Assembly (NCBI RefSeq): GCF_000607165.1
Contig: NZ_JFZG01000034.1
Span: 58,694 to 122,693, forward strand
Reading direction: 5' to 3'
DNA length: 64,000 bases
From: Ralstonia pickettii
Lineage (GTDB): Bacteria > Pseudomonadota > Gammaproteobacteria > Burkholderiales > Burkholderiaceae
Shown: positions 8,219 to 15,903 of the stretch, in pieces
Layout: the number at the start of each line of letters is the position of its first letter
Position numbering within the stretch: the stretch's first letter is position 1
Made by a program: the position numbers and the translations under genes
The notes under the pieces: generated by a model
What the model saw: only the letters and a program-made list of their open reading frames with translations
Databases searched by the model: none
What the model was told of the DNA's origin: nothing

Positions 8219-8674
8219 ATGACATCGTTTGTTGATCGCGTCAACGCGCCAATCTCGGCCCGCCAGCGAGCAATGCTGGAGCGCGATGCGCGTGACCTGT
8301 ATGGCGCAGCTAAGCGCAAGGGGACCACGCTGGACCGCTGGGAGCACGCGTCTGAAGCCCCAGCTGCCCAGGAGCATTTCGAGCTCGGTTGCTGGCTGTA
8401 CTACTTCACGCAGCGCTTCCGGAGTGGTAAAGACGATCTCGATCTGCGCATCGATATCGTTCGCCGTCTGTTTCTGGCTGGCCTCTACAACCCGGGCTAC
8501 ATGTTTTTCACCGTGTTCGATTTTGGGGAGCGTCAGTTCGACTCCATCTTCGAGCAAGGTGATGCTGAGCAAGTGAAAGAAGGCCTGCGCGCGTACGTTG
8601 CCGACGACAGAATCCGAAAGGGTTTTGAGCAATGCGGCTGGTCGAGTGAAGGCGTTCAGCCGGCGCTGTTCTAA
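8219..8674 (+). CDS. Soluble protein of unknown function
   Basis: A 151-residue, mainly helical soluble protein with no visible catalytic motif and no membrane segment. It is the middle gene of the leader-bearing operon, directly upstream of the DndC-like enzyme. It might be an accessory subunit of that enzyme, but nothing in the sequence proves this. Confidence 0.65.
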   Translation: MTSFVDRVNAPISARQRAMLERDARDLYGAAKRKGTTLDRWEHASEAPAAQEHFELGCWLYYFTQRFRSGKDDLDLRIDIVRRLFLAGLYNPGYMFFTVFDFGERQFDSIFEQGDAEQVKEGLRAYVADDRIRKGFEQCGWSSEGVQPALF

Positions 8675-8686
8675 CGAATCAGCGCC

Positions 8687-8720
8687 CACCAGGCGCCATT
8701 GGTCACCGGATTTACTGGCC
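8687..8720 (+). repeat. Intercistronic repeat, copy B
   Basis: CACCAGGCGCC..GGTCACCG..ATTTACTGGCC. It is about 80% identical by eye to 8045-8079. Both copies sit between a stop codon and a two-hairpin leader and can fold on themselves (GGTCA/TGACC in copy A). Confidence 0.6.
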
Positions 8721-8730
8721 TTGGCGCTAC

Positions 8731-8792
8731 CTCAACCCCTACGGGAGAACTTCTCCCGCTGGGGGCTGTTCTCCTCCTAATTGGAGAACAGT
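8731..8792 (+). promoter_or_regulatory. Two-hairpin leader with masked ribosome-binding site (copy 7)
   Basis: ACCCCTACGGGAGAACTTCTCCCG forms the first hairpin. TGTTCTCC pairs perfectly with GGAGAACA (8 bp, 8-base loop), fully covering the Shine-Dalgarno of the gene at 8793. It is one of the clearest copies. Confidence 0.8.
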
Positions 8793-10607
8793 ATGTTTGA
8801 CGAGATCCGAAACAAGATGGAAGCGGTGATCGTGATCCTGATGGACAAGATCGCTGCTGGCCATGGCCTGCAGGTTGGCTACAGCGGAGGCAAGGATTCG
8901 ACCTGTGTCGCAATCCTGATGCTCGAGGCTGTTCGTCGATCGTGTCTGGCCGGCGTGCAACAGGCCCGGCACTACATCGCAACGTCTAACACGACGATCG
9001 AGAACCCGTCCATTTCCAACCATTTGCATATCGCGCTCGAGGAGTTCCGTGCGTTCTGCGAGGAAAACGACCTGGACGTCGGCGTGCACATCGCGGAACC
9101 TTCGCTTGCTGCGCAGTTTGTTGTTTCGACAGTAGGGCGTGGCACCTTGCTCCGTACACCTGAGAACGGTGTGCGCGATGGGAAAGTGATCCGTGCCTGC
9201 GCGGACGACTGGAAGGTCAAACCGCTTGGGCGCTTGCGTGCATTGCTTGAGAAAGAGGCGGTTGCCGCGGGCTTTCGCGAAACCATTGTGCTACTCGGTA
9301 CTCGCTACGACGAAAGCGCGGCGCGATCTAGCCTGATGTCTCTCCGAGGCGAAATTGCTTTGGATGCGGTCCGGCATAAGGATGGTTACCTCACGCTATC
9401 GTCGATCTGTGATTGGAGTCTGTCAGATGTCTGGGACATGCTTGCAATGTTCTCGGATGAGCGATTCGCACCGTTCCCATCTCCTCTGAGCGTTCGGAGC
9501 ATCGGCCGCATGATCGATCTCTACCGCGCGGGCAATGAAGGTACGTGTGGTGTGACGGTCGGCGACAGCGGCAACAAGGCAGCATGTGGTAGCCGGTTCG
9601 GTTGTTCGATATGCGGCGTTTCAGGTGAGCGGGACAAGTCGATGGAGTCGATGATTCAAGAGCCACAGCATGCGCATTTGGCCGGAATCAATCGAGTCCG
9701 AAACTATCTACTTGCGACGCAGTGGGATCTCAGCAAACGCGAGTTGGTCGGGCGTACGGTCAGCGAAGCCGGCTATACGCGAGTGCAGGCCGACGTCTAC
9801 TCATACTCTCACCGTGTCGCGCTTCTGAGATACCTCCTGACGCTCGACGCGACTGAAATCGAGCGCGCAGACCGGCATCAAGCTGATCTGGCCACGGGAA
9901 AACTGGAAGACACCCCGGTGAACCGAGAGCTCTGCGATATTCAGTTCCAGTTGGTGACGCCGCAGCAATTGGTCGCGATCGACTTCTTCTTGTCGATGCA
10001 CCACTATGCGCCGCAGGCCTTCCCAGCGGTGGCGATTTGGCACGACGTGCACACGTTGGGCCGACGCTATGAGGTTCCGGTCGTCGCGACATACCCAAAG
10101 ATTCCGATCCCGCTTCATGGGTGGTATCGGGTTGGACAGTACGATGCCGAGGCACCTGTGGACGGCCTGCGTGATTACGGGGCGGAACAGTGGAACCGAT
10201 ATCGTCACGGCAAACGGGTTTCAAACTATGCAGCAACGACGGCCGGCGAACGCGTAGTCTACTTCGAAGAAGCTGACCAGCTTGAAGTGGACGCCGAGGC
10301 CGCGTGCGCATTTGTTACCTGTACGTTCGACACGCGCTTGATGCTTGAAACTCAGTCTGAACCCGCAATCTCTTCCGCGCGGTTTTGGCTGAACGAAGGG
10401 ATCTTGCGGTTGCCGTCAGGCATGGCTCAGCGGTATCAGGAAATGGCGAAGCGAGGGCAGTACTTCACCCGCCTCGCCGAGCGGCTGAACCTTACGCCAA
10501 CCGAACTGGATGAGCATCTGATCCGGAACGCAATCGGCGATGCAGAACACAAAATGCTGCTCAGTCGGGACGACCAGCAAAGGGATCTGTTCCAGGAGGC
10601 AGCGTAA
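8793..10607 (+). CDS. DndC/PAPS-reductase-like ATP pyrophosphatase
   Basis: A 604-residue protein with a PP-loop ATP pyrophosphatase motif SGGKDST (31-37), the LGTRYDESAAR segment typical of PAPS-reductase-like folds, and a cysteine cluster (ACGSRFGCSICG) that could bind an Fe-S cluster or zinc as in DndC. DndC takes part in phosphorothioation of DNA; related plasmid and phage proteins have unknown sulfur or nucleotide substrates. The cysteine desulfurase and other Dnd partners are absent here, so a DNA-modifying role is only suggested. About 300 C-terminal residues beyond the catalytic core are unassigned. The start at ATG 8793 is fixed by the leader. Confidence 0.75.
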   Translation: MFDEIRNKMEAVIVILMDKIAAGHGLQVGYSGGKDSTCVAILMLEAVRRSCLAGVQQARHYIATSNTTIENPSISNHLHIALEEFRAFCEENDLDVGVHIAEPSLAAQFVVSTVGRGTLLRTPENGVRDGKVIRACADDWKVKPLGRLRALLEKEAVAAGFRETIVLLGTRYDESAARSSLMSLRGEIALDAVRHKDGYLTLSSICDWSLSDVWDMLAMFSDERFAPFPSPLSVRSIGRMIDLYRAGNEGTCGVTVGDSGNKAACGSRFGCSICGVSGERDKSMESMIQEPQHAHLAGINRVRNYLLATQWDLSKRELVGRTVSEAGYTRVQADVYSYSHRVALLRYLLTLDATEIERADRHQADLATGKLEDTPVNRELCDIQFQLVTPQQLVAIDFFLSMHHYAPQAFPAVAIWHDVHTLGRRYEVPVVATYPKIPIPLHGWYRVGQYDAEAPVDGLRDYGAEQWNRYRHGKRVSNYAATTAGERVVYFEEADQLEVDAEAACAFVTCTFDTRLMLETQSEPAISSARFWLNEGILRLPSGMAQRYQEMAKRGQYFTRLAERLNLTPTELDEHLIRNAIGDAEHKMLLSRDDQQRDLFQEAA

Positions 10608-10641
10608 GCAAGCTGCTTGCGATGGCGACTTCATTGCGCTT

Positions 10642-10680
10642 CCCCGCCTCGACCCCACAAGGGGCCGGGGCATTTTTTTT
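10642..10680 (+). terminator. Intrinsic terminator
   Basis: CCCCG..CCCC-ACAA-GGGG..CGGGG followed by CATTTTTTTT. It ends the operon carrying the DndC-like enzyme. Confidence 0.75.
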
Positions 10681-10733
10681 GTCCAAAGGTGGCTGGTAAT
10701 TGCGATGGCACCATCGAAGCGGCCCGCTTGTAC

Positions 10734-10801
10734 TTCCTATCGGGAAACTGAGTTACAATCCATCCCGATCCTCGATCACGGTAGCTGGACCGTGCCCAGC
10801 C
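10734..10801 (+). promoter_or_regulatory. Promoter with TTCC-N5-GGAA repeat and 5' box
   Basis: TTCCTATCGGGAA (10734-10746) lies over the -35 region and TACAAT (10754-10759) is the -10. The 5' box at 10783-10801 forms a perfect small hairpin, CACGGT-AGCTGG-ACCGTG. It drives the GHKL ATPase gene. Confidence 0.7.
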
Positions 10802-10879
10802 AGGCTGTTGTTGTCCGCTTTCGACACAGCAGCAATTCAACTCTTGGAACCGCCTTCGGTTGGAGGTGCGAATTCCTAT

Positions 10880-10941
10880 CTCACCCTCGCGGGGCTTTCG
10901 TCCCGCTGGGTCGTTTGCTCCGCATTTTCTTTGGAGCAAAC
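10880..10941 (+). promoter_or_regulatory. Two-hairpin leader with masked ribosome-binding site (copy 8)
   Basis: CACCC-TCGCGGG..CCCGC-TGGGT is the first stem. TTTGCTCC pairs perfectly with GGAGCAAA (8 bp) over the Shine-Dalgarno directly before the ATG at 10942. It is very close in sequence to copy 2 at 5166. Confidence 0.8.
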
Positions 10942-12570
10942 ATGTCCTCTTCTTCCGTACGTATTGCAGTCAACCAGGGCAACCTGGTCAAGAACCTGAA
11001 GTTCGCGTTCTCGAATTTCTCGACCTTCCTGGCCGAGCTGATTCAGAACAGCCGTCGAGCCGGCGCAAGCATGGTCGACATCCGCCTGGAAGGAAAATCG
11101 CTGACTGTCATCGATGACGGTCAAGGGGTCCAGGACTTCCAGAAGCTGTTCACGATCGCCGAGAGCGGCTGGGATGCTCAAACGCAGTCGCTCGAAAACC
11201 CATTTGGTATGGGGTTCACAAGTGCACTGTTTGCGTGCGAGGTGCTGAAGGTCGAGTCCTGCGGACAACGCCTCGAGGCGCGCACTCTCGACTTGCTCGA
11301 GATGCGTGATTTCTCGCTGCAAGCTGGTGAGGTGGCGAGTGGCACACGGCTGACCTTGAGCAACCTGACCTTCGACGAGAATCGTATAGGCAGCGCCTTG
11401 AGAGAGATCGCGCGCGGCTACCCGATTCCTATCTTTTTTAACGGCGAAGAACTGGAGCGACCAGACGCTCAGGACGCCCAAACGTTCGTCGCAACACCGG
11501 TCGGGGCCGTTTCGATTCGCGACCTCAAGGGCTTCGGATTTGGACGGCGGACCGCAGTGTATCTTCAGGGCATTCGCGTACTGGGAAGCCATTCCTCGCG
11601 CCCCGACGCTATCGTTCACCTCGATAGCGCAAGGTACAAAGCGAAGCTGCCTGACCGCAACTGCCTGATCGATGCGGAGGACAAAGCCAAGGAAATCGAG
11701 GCGCAGGTGTCCGCAGTCGCCTATTCCATGCTCGCTGAGCTGCAAGGCAAGATGGACCCCGTCGAGTTTGCCAATGCCTACTGGAGGGTTGCGTCCAAAT
11801 GTGCGCCGGATCTGCTCCGCGAGCTTCCTGTTGTACCGGCGAGCGAGGTGGATATCCTGGACGATCTGCGATGTTTTGCGGATTGGCACAGCCCTTATGC
11901 TCACAGGGGTGCAAATGCCCAGCCTCTTAAGAGGTCGGATTTCGAGAAGGGAGTCGTACGAGTGGTTCGTGGATCCGGAAGTGTGGATCTCGAGGAAGAC
12001 CTCCTCAGCGCAGTCAAGAGAGCCTACGTTATGAAGATGGAAGCCTTTATTGTTCGGGGAGAGGTCCCCAAAGGTCACTGGCTCATGAACGCGCCTCTGA
12101 TTGACGATCTCGAAGTCAGCTTCGAGATCGTGAGTCCTGGAGCAACAGCGGGATCCGACCATGAAACGCACTCATTCGACATACAGGTCTGCGACGGGGT
12201 GCTTATCAAGGGGCCTTGGGGTGATGTCAAGGTTGCCGATCACGAAATCGCGATCGGTCACGGAGAGAAATCGTTGGAGAGCGTTACCGTCTACAGCCCG
12301 CCCAGCGCAAGCAAAGGTGAAGGTGTTTTGCAGTTCAACGCATTCTCGGACGACGATCGCTATGATGAGCAGTACGAGCGCGAGTGCCTGGCGAAGTACA
12401 GCCGATGGATCAAGCAGGCTCGGAACGTGAAGCCGCAGGATCTTCTAACCGATCTTCTGTCGGACGTCTGGGTGGACACTGACTCAGTACGCAATACGCG
12501 TTTTGTCTTGGAGGTAAACGCACACGGTCGTCTCAACATCGTAGAGCAGTTGCCTGCCGTGGTCGCTTAG
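10942..12570 (+). CDS. GHKL-superfamily ATPase (HSP90/MutL/histidine-kinase fold)
   Basis: A 542-residue protein with the Bergerat ATP-binding motifs in order: N-box ELIQNSRRAGA (32-42), G1 box DDGQGV (58-63) and G2 region NPFGMGF (86-92). The layout resembles HSP90 or MutL/MORC-like ATPases more than histidine kinases, because there is no DHp or receiver domain. The rest (about 400 residues) is unassigned and may hold a second domain. Such proteins act as ATP-gated clamps on proteins or DNA. It is a single-gene transcript with its own promoter, leader and terminator. Target unknown. Confidence 0.78.
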   Translation: MSSSSVRIAVNQGNLVKNLKFAFSNFSTFLAELIQNSRRAGASMVDIRLEGKSLTVIDDGQGVQDFQKLFTIAESGWDAQTQSLENPFGMGFTSALFACEVLKVESCGQRLEARTLDLLEMRDFSLQAGEVASGTRLTLSNLTFDENRIGSALREIARGYPIPIFFNGEELERPDAQDAQTFVATPVGAVSIRDLKGFGFGRRTAVYLQGIRVLGSHSSRPDAIVHLDSARYKAKLPDRNCLIDAEDKAKEIEAQVSAVAYSMLAELQGKMDPVEFANAYWRVASKCAPDLLRELPVVPASEVDILDDLRCFADWHSPYAHRGANAQPLKRSDFEKGVVRVVRGSGSVDLEEDLLSAVKRAYVMKMEAFIVRGEVPKGHWLMNAPLIDDLEVSFEIVSPGATAGSDHETHSFDIQVCDGVLIKGPWGDVKVADHEIAIGHGEKSLESVTVYSPPSASKGEGVLQFNAFSDDDRYDEQYERECLAKYSRWIKQARNVKPQDLLTDLLSDVWVDTDSVRNTRFVLEVNAHGRLNIVEQLPAVVA

Positions 12571-12588
12571 TTTCACTATCTCACCTTT

Positions 12589-12616
12589 AACCCGCGCGCT
12601 GCGCGGGTTTTTTTTT
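12589..12616 (+). terminator. Intrinsic terminator
   Basis: AACCCGCGC-GCT-GCGCGGGTT followed by TTTTTTTT. It is strong and ends the GHKL gene. Confidence 0.85.
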
Positions 12617-12669
12617 GCCTGCACGGCAGCGCAAGGCTGGCAAAGAACATGCATCAGTGAGACCATAAC

Positions 12670-12682
12670 TTCCCGATAGGAA
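12670..12682. promoter_or_regulatory. TTCC-N5-GGAA inverted repeat
   Basis: TTCCCGATAGGAA, the same 13-bp repeat as at the leader promoters. It lies about 100 bases upstream of the nuclease gene, with a possible promoter just after it (TTGACC at 12694, TAGAAA at about 12718; the spacing is long). No two-hairpin leader follows here. Confidence 0.5.
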
Positions 12683-12781
12683 GTTGAGACGCCTTGACCT
12701 GGCCAACATCGTCACCAGTAGAAATCGGTGTAGCGGTACGTAGCATTGGCGTCGTAGGTACAACCAGAACAGGACAGGACC

Positions 12782-13540
12782 ATGAAGAAGCTATTCATCT
12801 GCGCAGCACTCCTAATTGCGCCTGCATTCGCGCAAGCGGGGATCGTCGATTCGGCTCTCGACAGCATTGGCATTTGGCATGGCAATCGCGTCGAGCAACC
12901 GACTTCCCATTCATCCCCTGACGTGCTGGCCAAGATCGCCGCGGCAATGTCTCGAGACAACCGTGAGGGCGGTTACCAAAACACTTCGTACCAGGGCCGC
13001 AGGGGGTACCACGGTTCTCGCGGCTACGACGAAAATCAAGACGATGCCGCCAGTTCGTCGGGTGAAAGTGCGGTGACGGTACCGGCAGCAGGCACGATCG
13101 AAGTCGGCTTCTCGCCCAATCGTTCGGCGATGAATGTGGCGCTGCATGTCGTAAAGGCTTCCACGCGATCCCTGGATATCGCAGCCTACGAGTTCACGAA
13201 CAAGCGCTTTGAGAAGGCAGTCGTCGCCGCCATGCGTCGTGGTGTGCAGGTGCGCATCGTTGTCGATGCGAAGGAGAACGTCGGCAAGGGAGCTTCTATA
13301 GCCGGACGTCTTGCTGCGGTCGGCGCGCAGGTCCGGTATGTGGATGACGCACCGCTGATGCACAACAAGTACCTCATCAGCGACGGAGAGACGGTCGGGA
13401 CCGGATCGCTAAATTTCACCGTTCGCGCTGAGAAGTACAACCACGAAAACTTCCGTGCTGACTGGCGCAATCGTGCACTGGCTCAACAGTACATGGGCGA
13501 CTTCAACGGTATGTGGGCAAACGGCCATCCCTGGCGTTAA
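12782..13540 (+). CDS. Secreted phospholipase D-family endonuclease (Nuc-like)
   Basis: A 252-residue protein with a clear signal peptide (MKKLF..AFAQA, residues 1-19), a low-complexity linker rich in Ser, Gly and Tyr (50-100), and a single PLD catalytic motif: H194-x-K196-x4-D201, then GTGSLN. Single-motif members dimerise to form the active site. Plasmid-borne relatives (Nuc of pKM101) are periplasmic, metal-independent nucleases. It may degrade incoming DNA or act in conjugation or competition. It has a good ribosome-binding site (GGACAGGACC). Confidence 0.8.
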   Translation: MKKLFICAALLIAPAFAQAGIVDSALDSIGIWHGNRVEQPTSHSSPDVLAKIAAAMSRDNREGGYQNTSYQGRRGYHGSRGYDENQDDAASSSGESAVTVPAAGTIEVGFSPNRSAMNVALHVVKASTRSLDIAAYEFTNKRFEKAVVAAMRRGVQVRIVVDAKENVGKGASIAGRLAAVGAQVRYVDDAPLMHNKYLISDGETVGTGSLNFTVRAEKYNHENFRADWRNRALAQQYMGDFNGMWANGHPWR

Positions 13541-13685
13541 GTATAGACAGCGGACGGCAGAATGTCAGGATTGGGGAGGGGATGCTGTGGCGCTTCAGAA
13601 CTGCCTTCCTTTCCCGGTAAAGCAGAGTTGATCCCTGCCGCCTTGAGCCATTCTGCAGCGTCGAAACAGAGGAGTCGAGAAAGAC

Positions 13686-14372
13686 ATGGCTTTTGACGGA
13701 TGCAGCGGGGCGCCCGCCGGAAGCGGTTGGGGCTCATATGGCCCGACGCCAGGTGAAGACAGCGCTCCCGTGAAGGCAATGCACTTGATCATGCGGGGTG
13801 CTCCTCGAGAGATGCGGCTCAGGCCCTACGACGCACTCTCCGCTGCTCTCTTGCACCTCTACGAGGAGGTCCGTTCCGAAAACGCCAAGCGAGCTAAAAG
13901 GGGCGCGAAGCTTGCATATGGGACGGCGGTCGCAGCGGTTGATCGAGTTCTCTTCCCCGATCTGCTCTCAACTGTGATTGGGCTCGACGAAGGGTGTCGC
14001 GTGCGGGTGCGGTCTGACGTCGAGTTTGGCTCGGAATGCCACCAGAACGCCACGCGGGGACGTCTGGGAACAGTCAGCGCAATTGGCGCTCACGACGATG
14101 TTGAGGTATGGCTAGACCCTGTTGAAGGCGCGGCCGGCTGCACTTTCACATACCCGAGAGATGCGCTCCAGCCATTGATTGGTCTCAACGGGGACGTCTT
14201 GCGCGACCCTAGGACGCTCAGACTGGCGGACTGGCAACTCAAGGCGATGGCGGATGCACTTGCCCTCAATCTGGGGGCCGAGAATGTATCTGCGGACGTC
14301 GCGGCCCGGCTCTTGAGGGCTGCAAGCGGAATCCTTAATGCGAATCCGGCTGCTGCGCCTGTAGGGGACTAG
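13686..14372 (+). CDS. Soluble protein of unknown function
   Basis: A 228-residue protein preceded by GAGGAG about 11 bases before the ATG. Residues 100-155 look like a beta-barrel (CRVRVRSDVEFGS, RGRLGTVSAIGAHDDVEVWLD), similar in style to small KOW/SH3-type domains, but I cannot name the family. It precedes the DNA methyltransferase by about 250 bases. Confidence 0.6.
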   Translation: MAFDGCSGAPAGSGWGSYGPTPGEDSAPVKAMHLIMRGAPREMRLRPYDALSAALLHLYEEVRSENAKRAKRGAKLAYGTAVAAVDRVLFPDLLSTVIGLDEGCRVRVRSDVEFGSECHQNATRGRLGTVSAIGAHDDVEVWLDPVEGAAGCTFTYPRDALQPLIGLNGDVLRDPRTLRLADWQLKAMADALALNLGAENVSADVAARLLRAASGILNANPAAAPVGD

Positions 14373-14625
14373 CAGCCGACTCGCGCCGGTGGAACCAGCG
14401 ATGCGAGCGGATGCCTTCGCGCAGTGGATCACAGGCGAGCGCGCATGGGCGTGCCTGTTTCTCGATGCAGGGCGAACTTTTCAACAGAAAGATGGCCCGC
14501 ATGCACGCTAATTCGGAGTGGTTCGGCGTGGGGCATTCTGGCCCAATAGACGCTGCAGCGGGTGTTGGTTTCCCGCAGGGCTAGAAATAGGCACCGTCTC
14601 TGACAAGCTGGAAGGGTCGACGCCA

Positions 14626-15894
14626 ATGCGCGTCCTACTTCCAGAACTTCCAGCTATGCAATTGGACCTCTTTTCGCACGTCGCGAGCGCTTACGCGGAT
14701 GCTCCGGGCGGTCGCCTGACGAATAAGCAGTTCTACCAAGCCGTCGCTGTACGCGCGGGCATTTCCATCCAGGAGCTCCACGAGAAAACGCCGATCGGTG
14801 ATGACGGCAAGCTTTACTCGCTCGTTCACCGGAAAATGCGGTGGGGGCAGCAGTCGCTTCGCCGCATGGGTATTCTCGAGCGCGTGGCCGGTGAGCGCGG
14901 TATCTGGCAACTCACGGAGTCGGCCGGCAAGAAGCTGGATGAGGCAGGGAACGAAGTTCAGCTGATCGCATTCTCGACAAAGCTCGGGATCGCAGTCTTC
15001 GGGAACTGCAAGCAGGTGTTTGCGGGGCTCAACGAGCCGGTGCATTTGGTCATAACGTCTCCTCCGTTTTTGCTCGCCAAGCCGCGTGCATATGGGAATC
15101 CCCCCACGATGAAGGAGTACATCGACTTCGTCTGCGAGACGATTGAACCGGTGTGCCGCCATCTTGCCCCCGGCGCGAGCATCATCATCAATTTGACCAA
15201 CGACGCCCATGTCAGGGGCTCGCCGGCCCGCTCGACATATCTCGAGCGCCTGGTGTTGGCTCTTGAAGACCGACTGGGTCTTCACCTGATGGACCGTATT
15301 GTCTGGAAGTCTTCAAAGGCACCGGGACCGACCCAGTGGGCATGCCTGAGGCCGATCCAGCTCAAGACCGCCTATGAGCACTGCTATTGGTTCACCAATG
15401 ACCCGTCGCGCGTGCGCTCAAACAACAGAAAGGTCCTGTTGCCGCACACCGAGCGCCACTTGAGGTTCATGGAGGAGGGGGGCGTCAAGAGGACGGCATC
15501 CTACGGTGACGGGTCGCAAGTGCACCGTCTGGGTCAATACGGAACGGTGACGGAAGGCCGCCTGCCTTCGAACGTGCTCGAAGTGGGCACGTCTTGCGCC
15601 GACACTCGCGCGTATCGCCGCCGAGCTGCAGAGCTCGGGCTGCCCCTGCACGGCGCGATGATGCCCACACGCATTCCTGAGTTCTTCATCAAGTTTTTGA
15701 CCGAGCCAGGTGAGCTGGTGGTCGACCCGTTCGGCGGCACAGGAAAGACCGCACTTGCCGCGGAGCGACTTGGCCGGCGCTGGGCAATGGCGGAGAAGAT
15801 GCTGCAGTACATCCGCGGAGCAGCAACGCACTTCGAGCAGTTTGACGGGTATTCACTAAACCCGCTGTTCGAGCCGGTTAAGTACGCTGCATAA
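14626..15894 (+). CDS. Beta-class DNA methyltransferase with N-terminal winged helix
   Basis: A 422-residue protein. Residues about 28-105 look like a winged-helix DNA-binding domain. The catalytic motif TSPPF (144-148) precedes the AdoMet-binding motif DPFGGTGKT near residue 370, the order of beta-class N4-cytosine or N6-adenine methyltransferases; TSPP favours N4-cytosine. No cognate restriction enzyme is adjacent, so it is an orphan that may protect the element or regulate genes. The start at 14626 is chosen because GGAAGGG lies 9 bases upstream; the frame is open further back to 14518. It is followed by the GGDEF-EAL gene within a few bases. Confidence 0.82.
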   Translation: MRVLLPELPAMQLDLFSHVASAYADAPGGRLTNKQFYQAVAVRAGISIQELHEKTPIGDDGKLYSLVHRKMRWGQQSLRRMGILERVAGERGIWQLTESAGKKLDEAGNEVQLIAFSTKLGIAVFGNCKQVFAGLNEPVHLVITSPPFLLAKPRAYGNPPTMKEYIDFVCETIEPVCRHLAPGASIIINLTNDAHVRGSPARSTYLERLVLALEDRLGLHLMDRIVWKSSKAPGPTQWACLRPIQLKTAYEHCYWFTNDPSRVRSNNRKVLLPHTERHLRFMEEGGVKRTASYGDGSQVHRLGQYGTVTEGRLPSNVLEVGTSCADTRAYRRRAAELGLPLHGAMMPTRIPEFFIKFLTEPGELVVDPFGGTGKTALAAERLGRRWAMAEKMLQYIRGAATHFEQFDGYSLNPLFEPVKYAA

Positions 15895-15903
15895 GGAGTG
15901 GTG

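Noticed and set aside
10876..12171. Long open frame of 431 codons on the minus strand
   Set aside because: It is antisense to the GHKL ATPase, has no ribosome-binding site, and its sequence has the Arg/His/Leu-rich look of a shadow frame.
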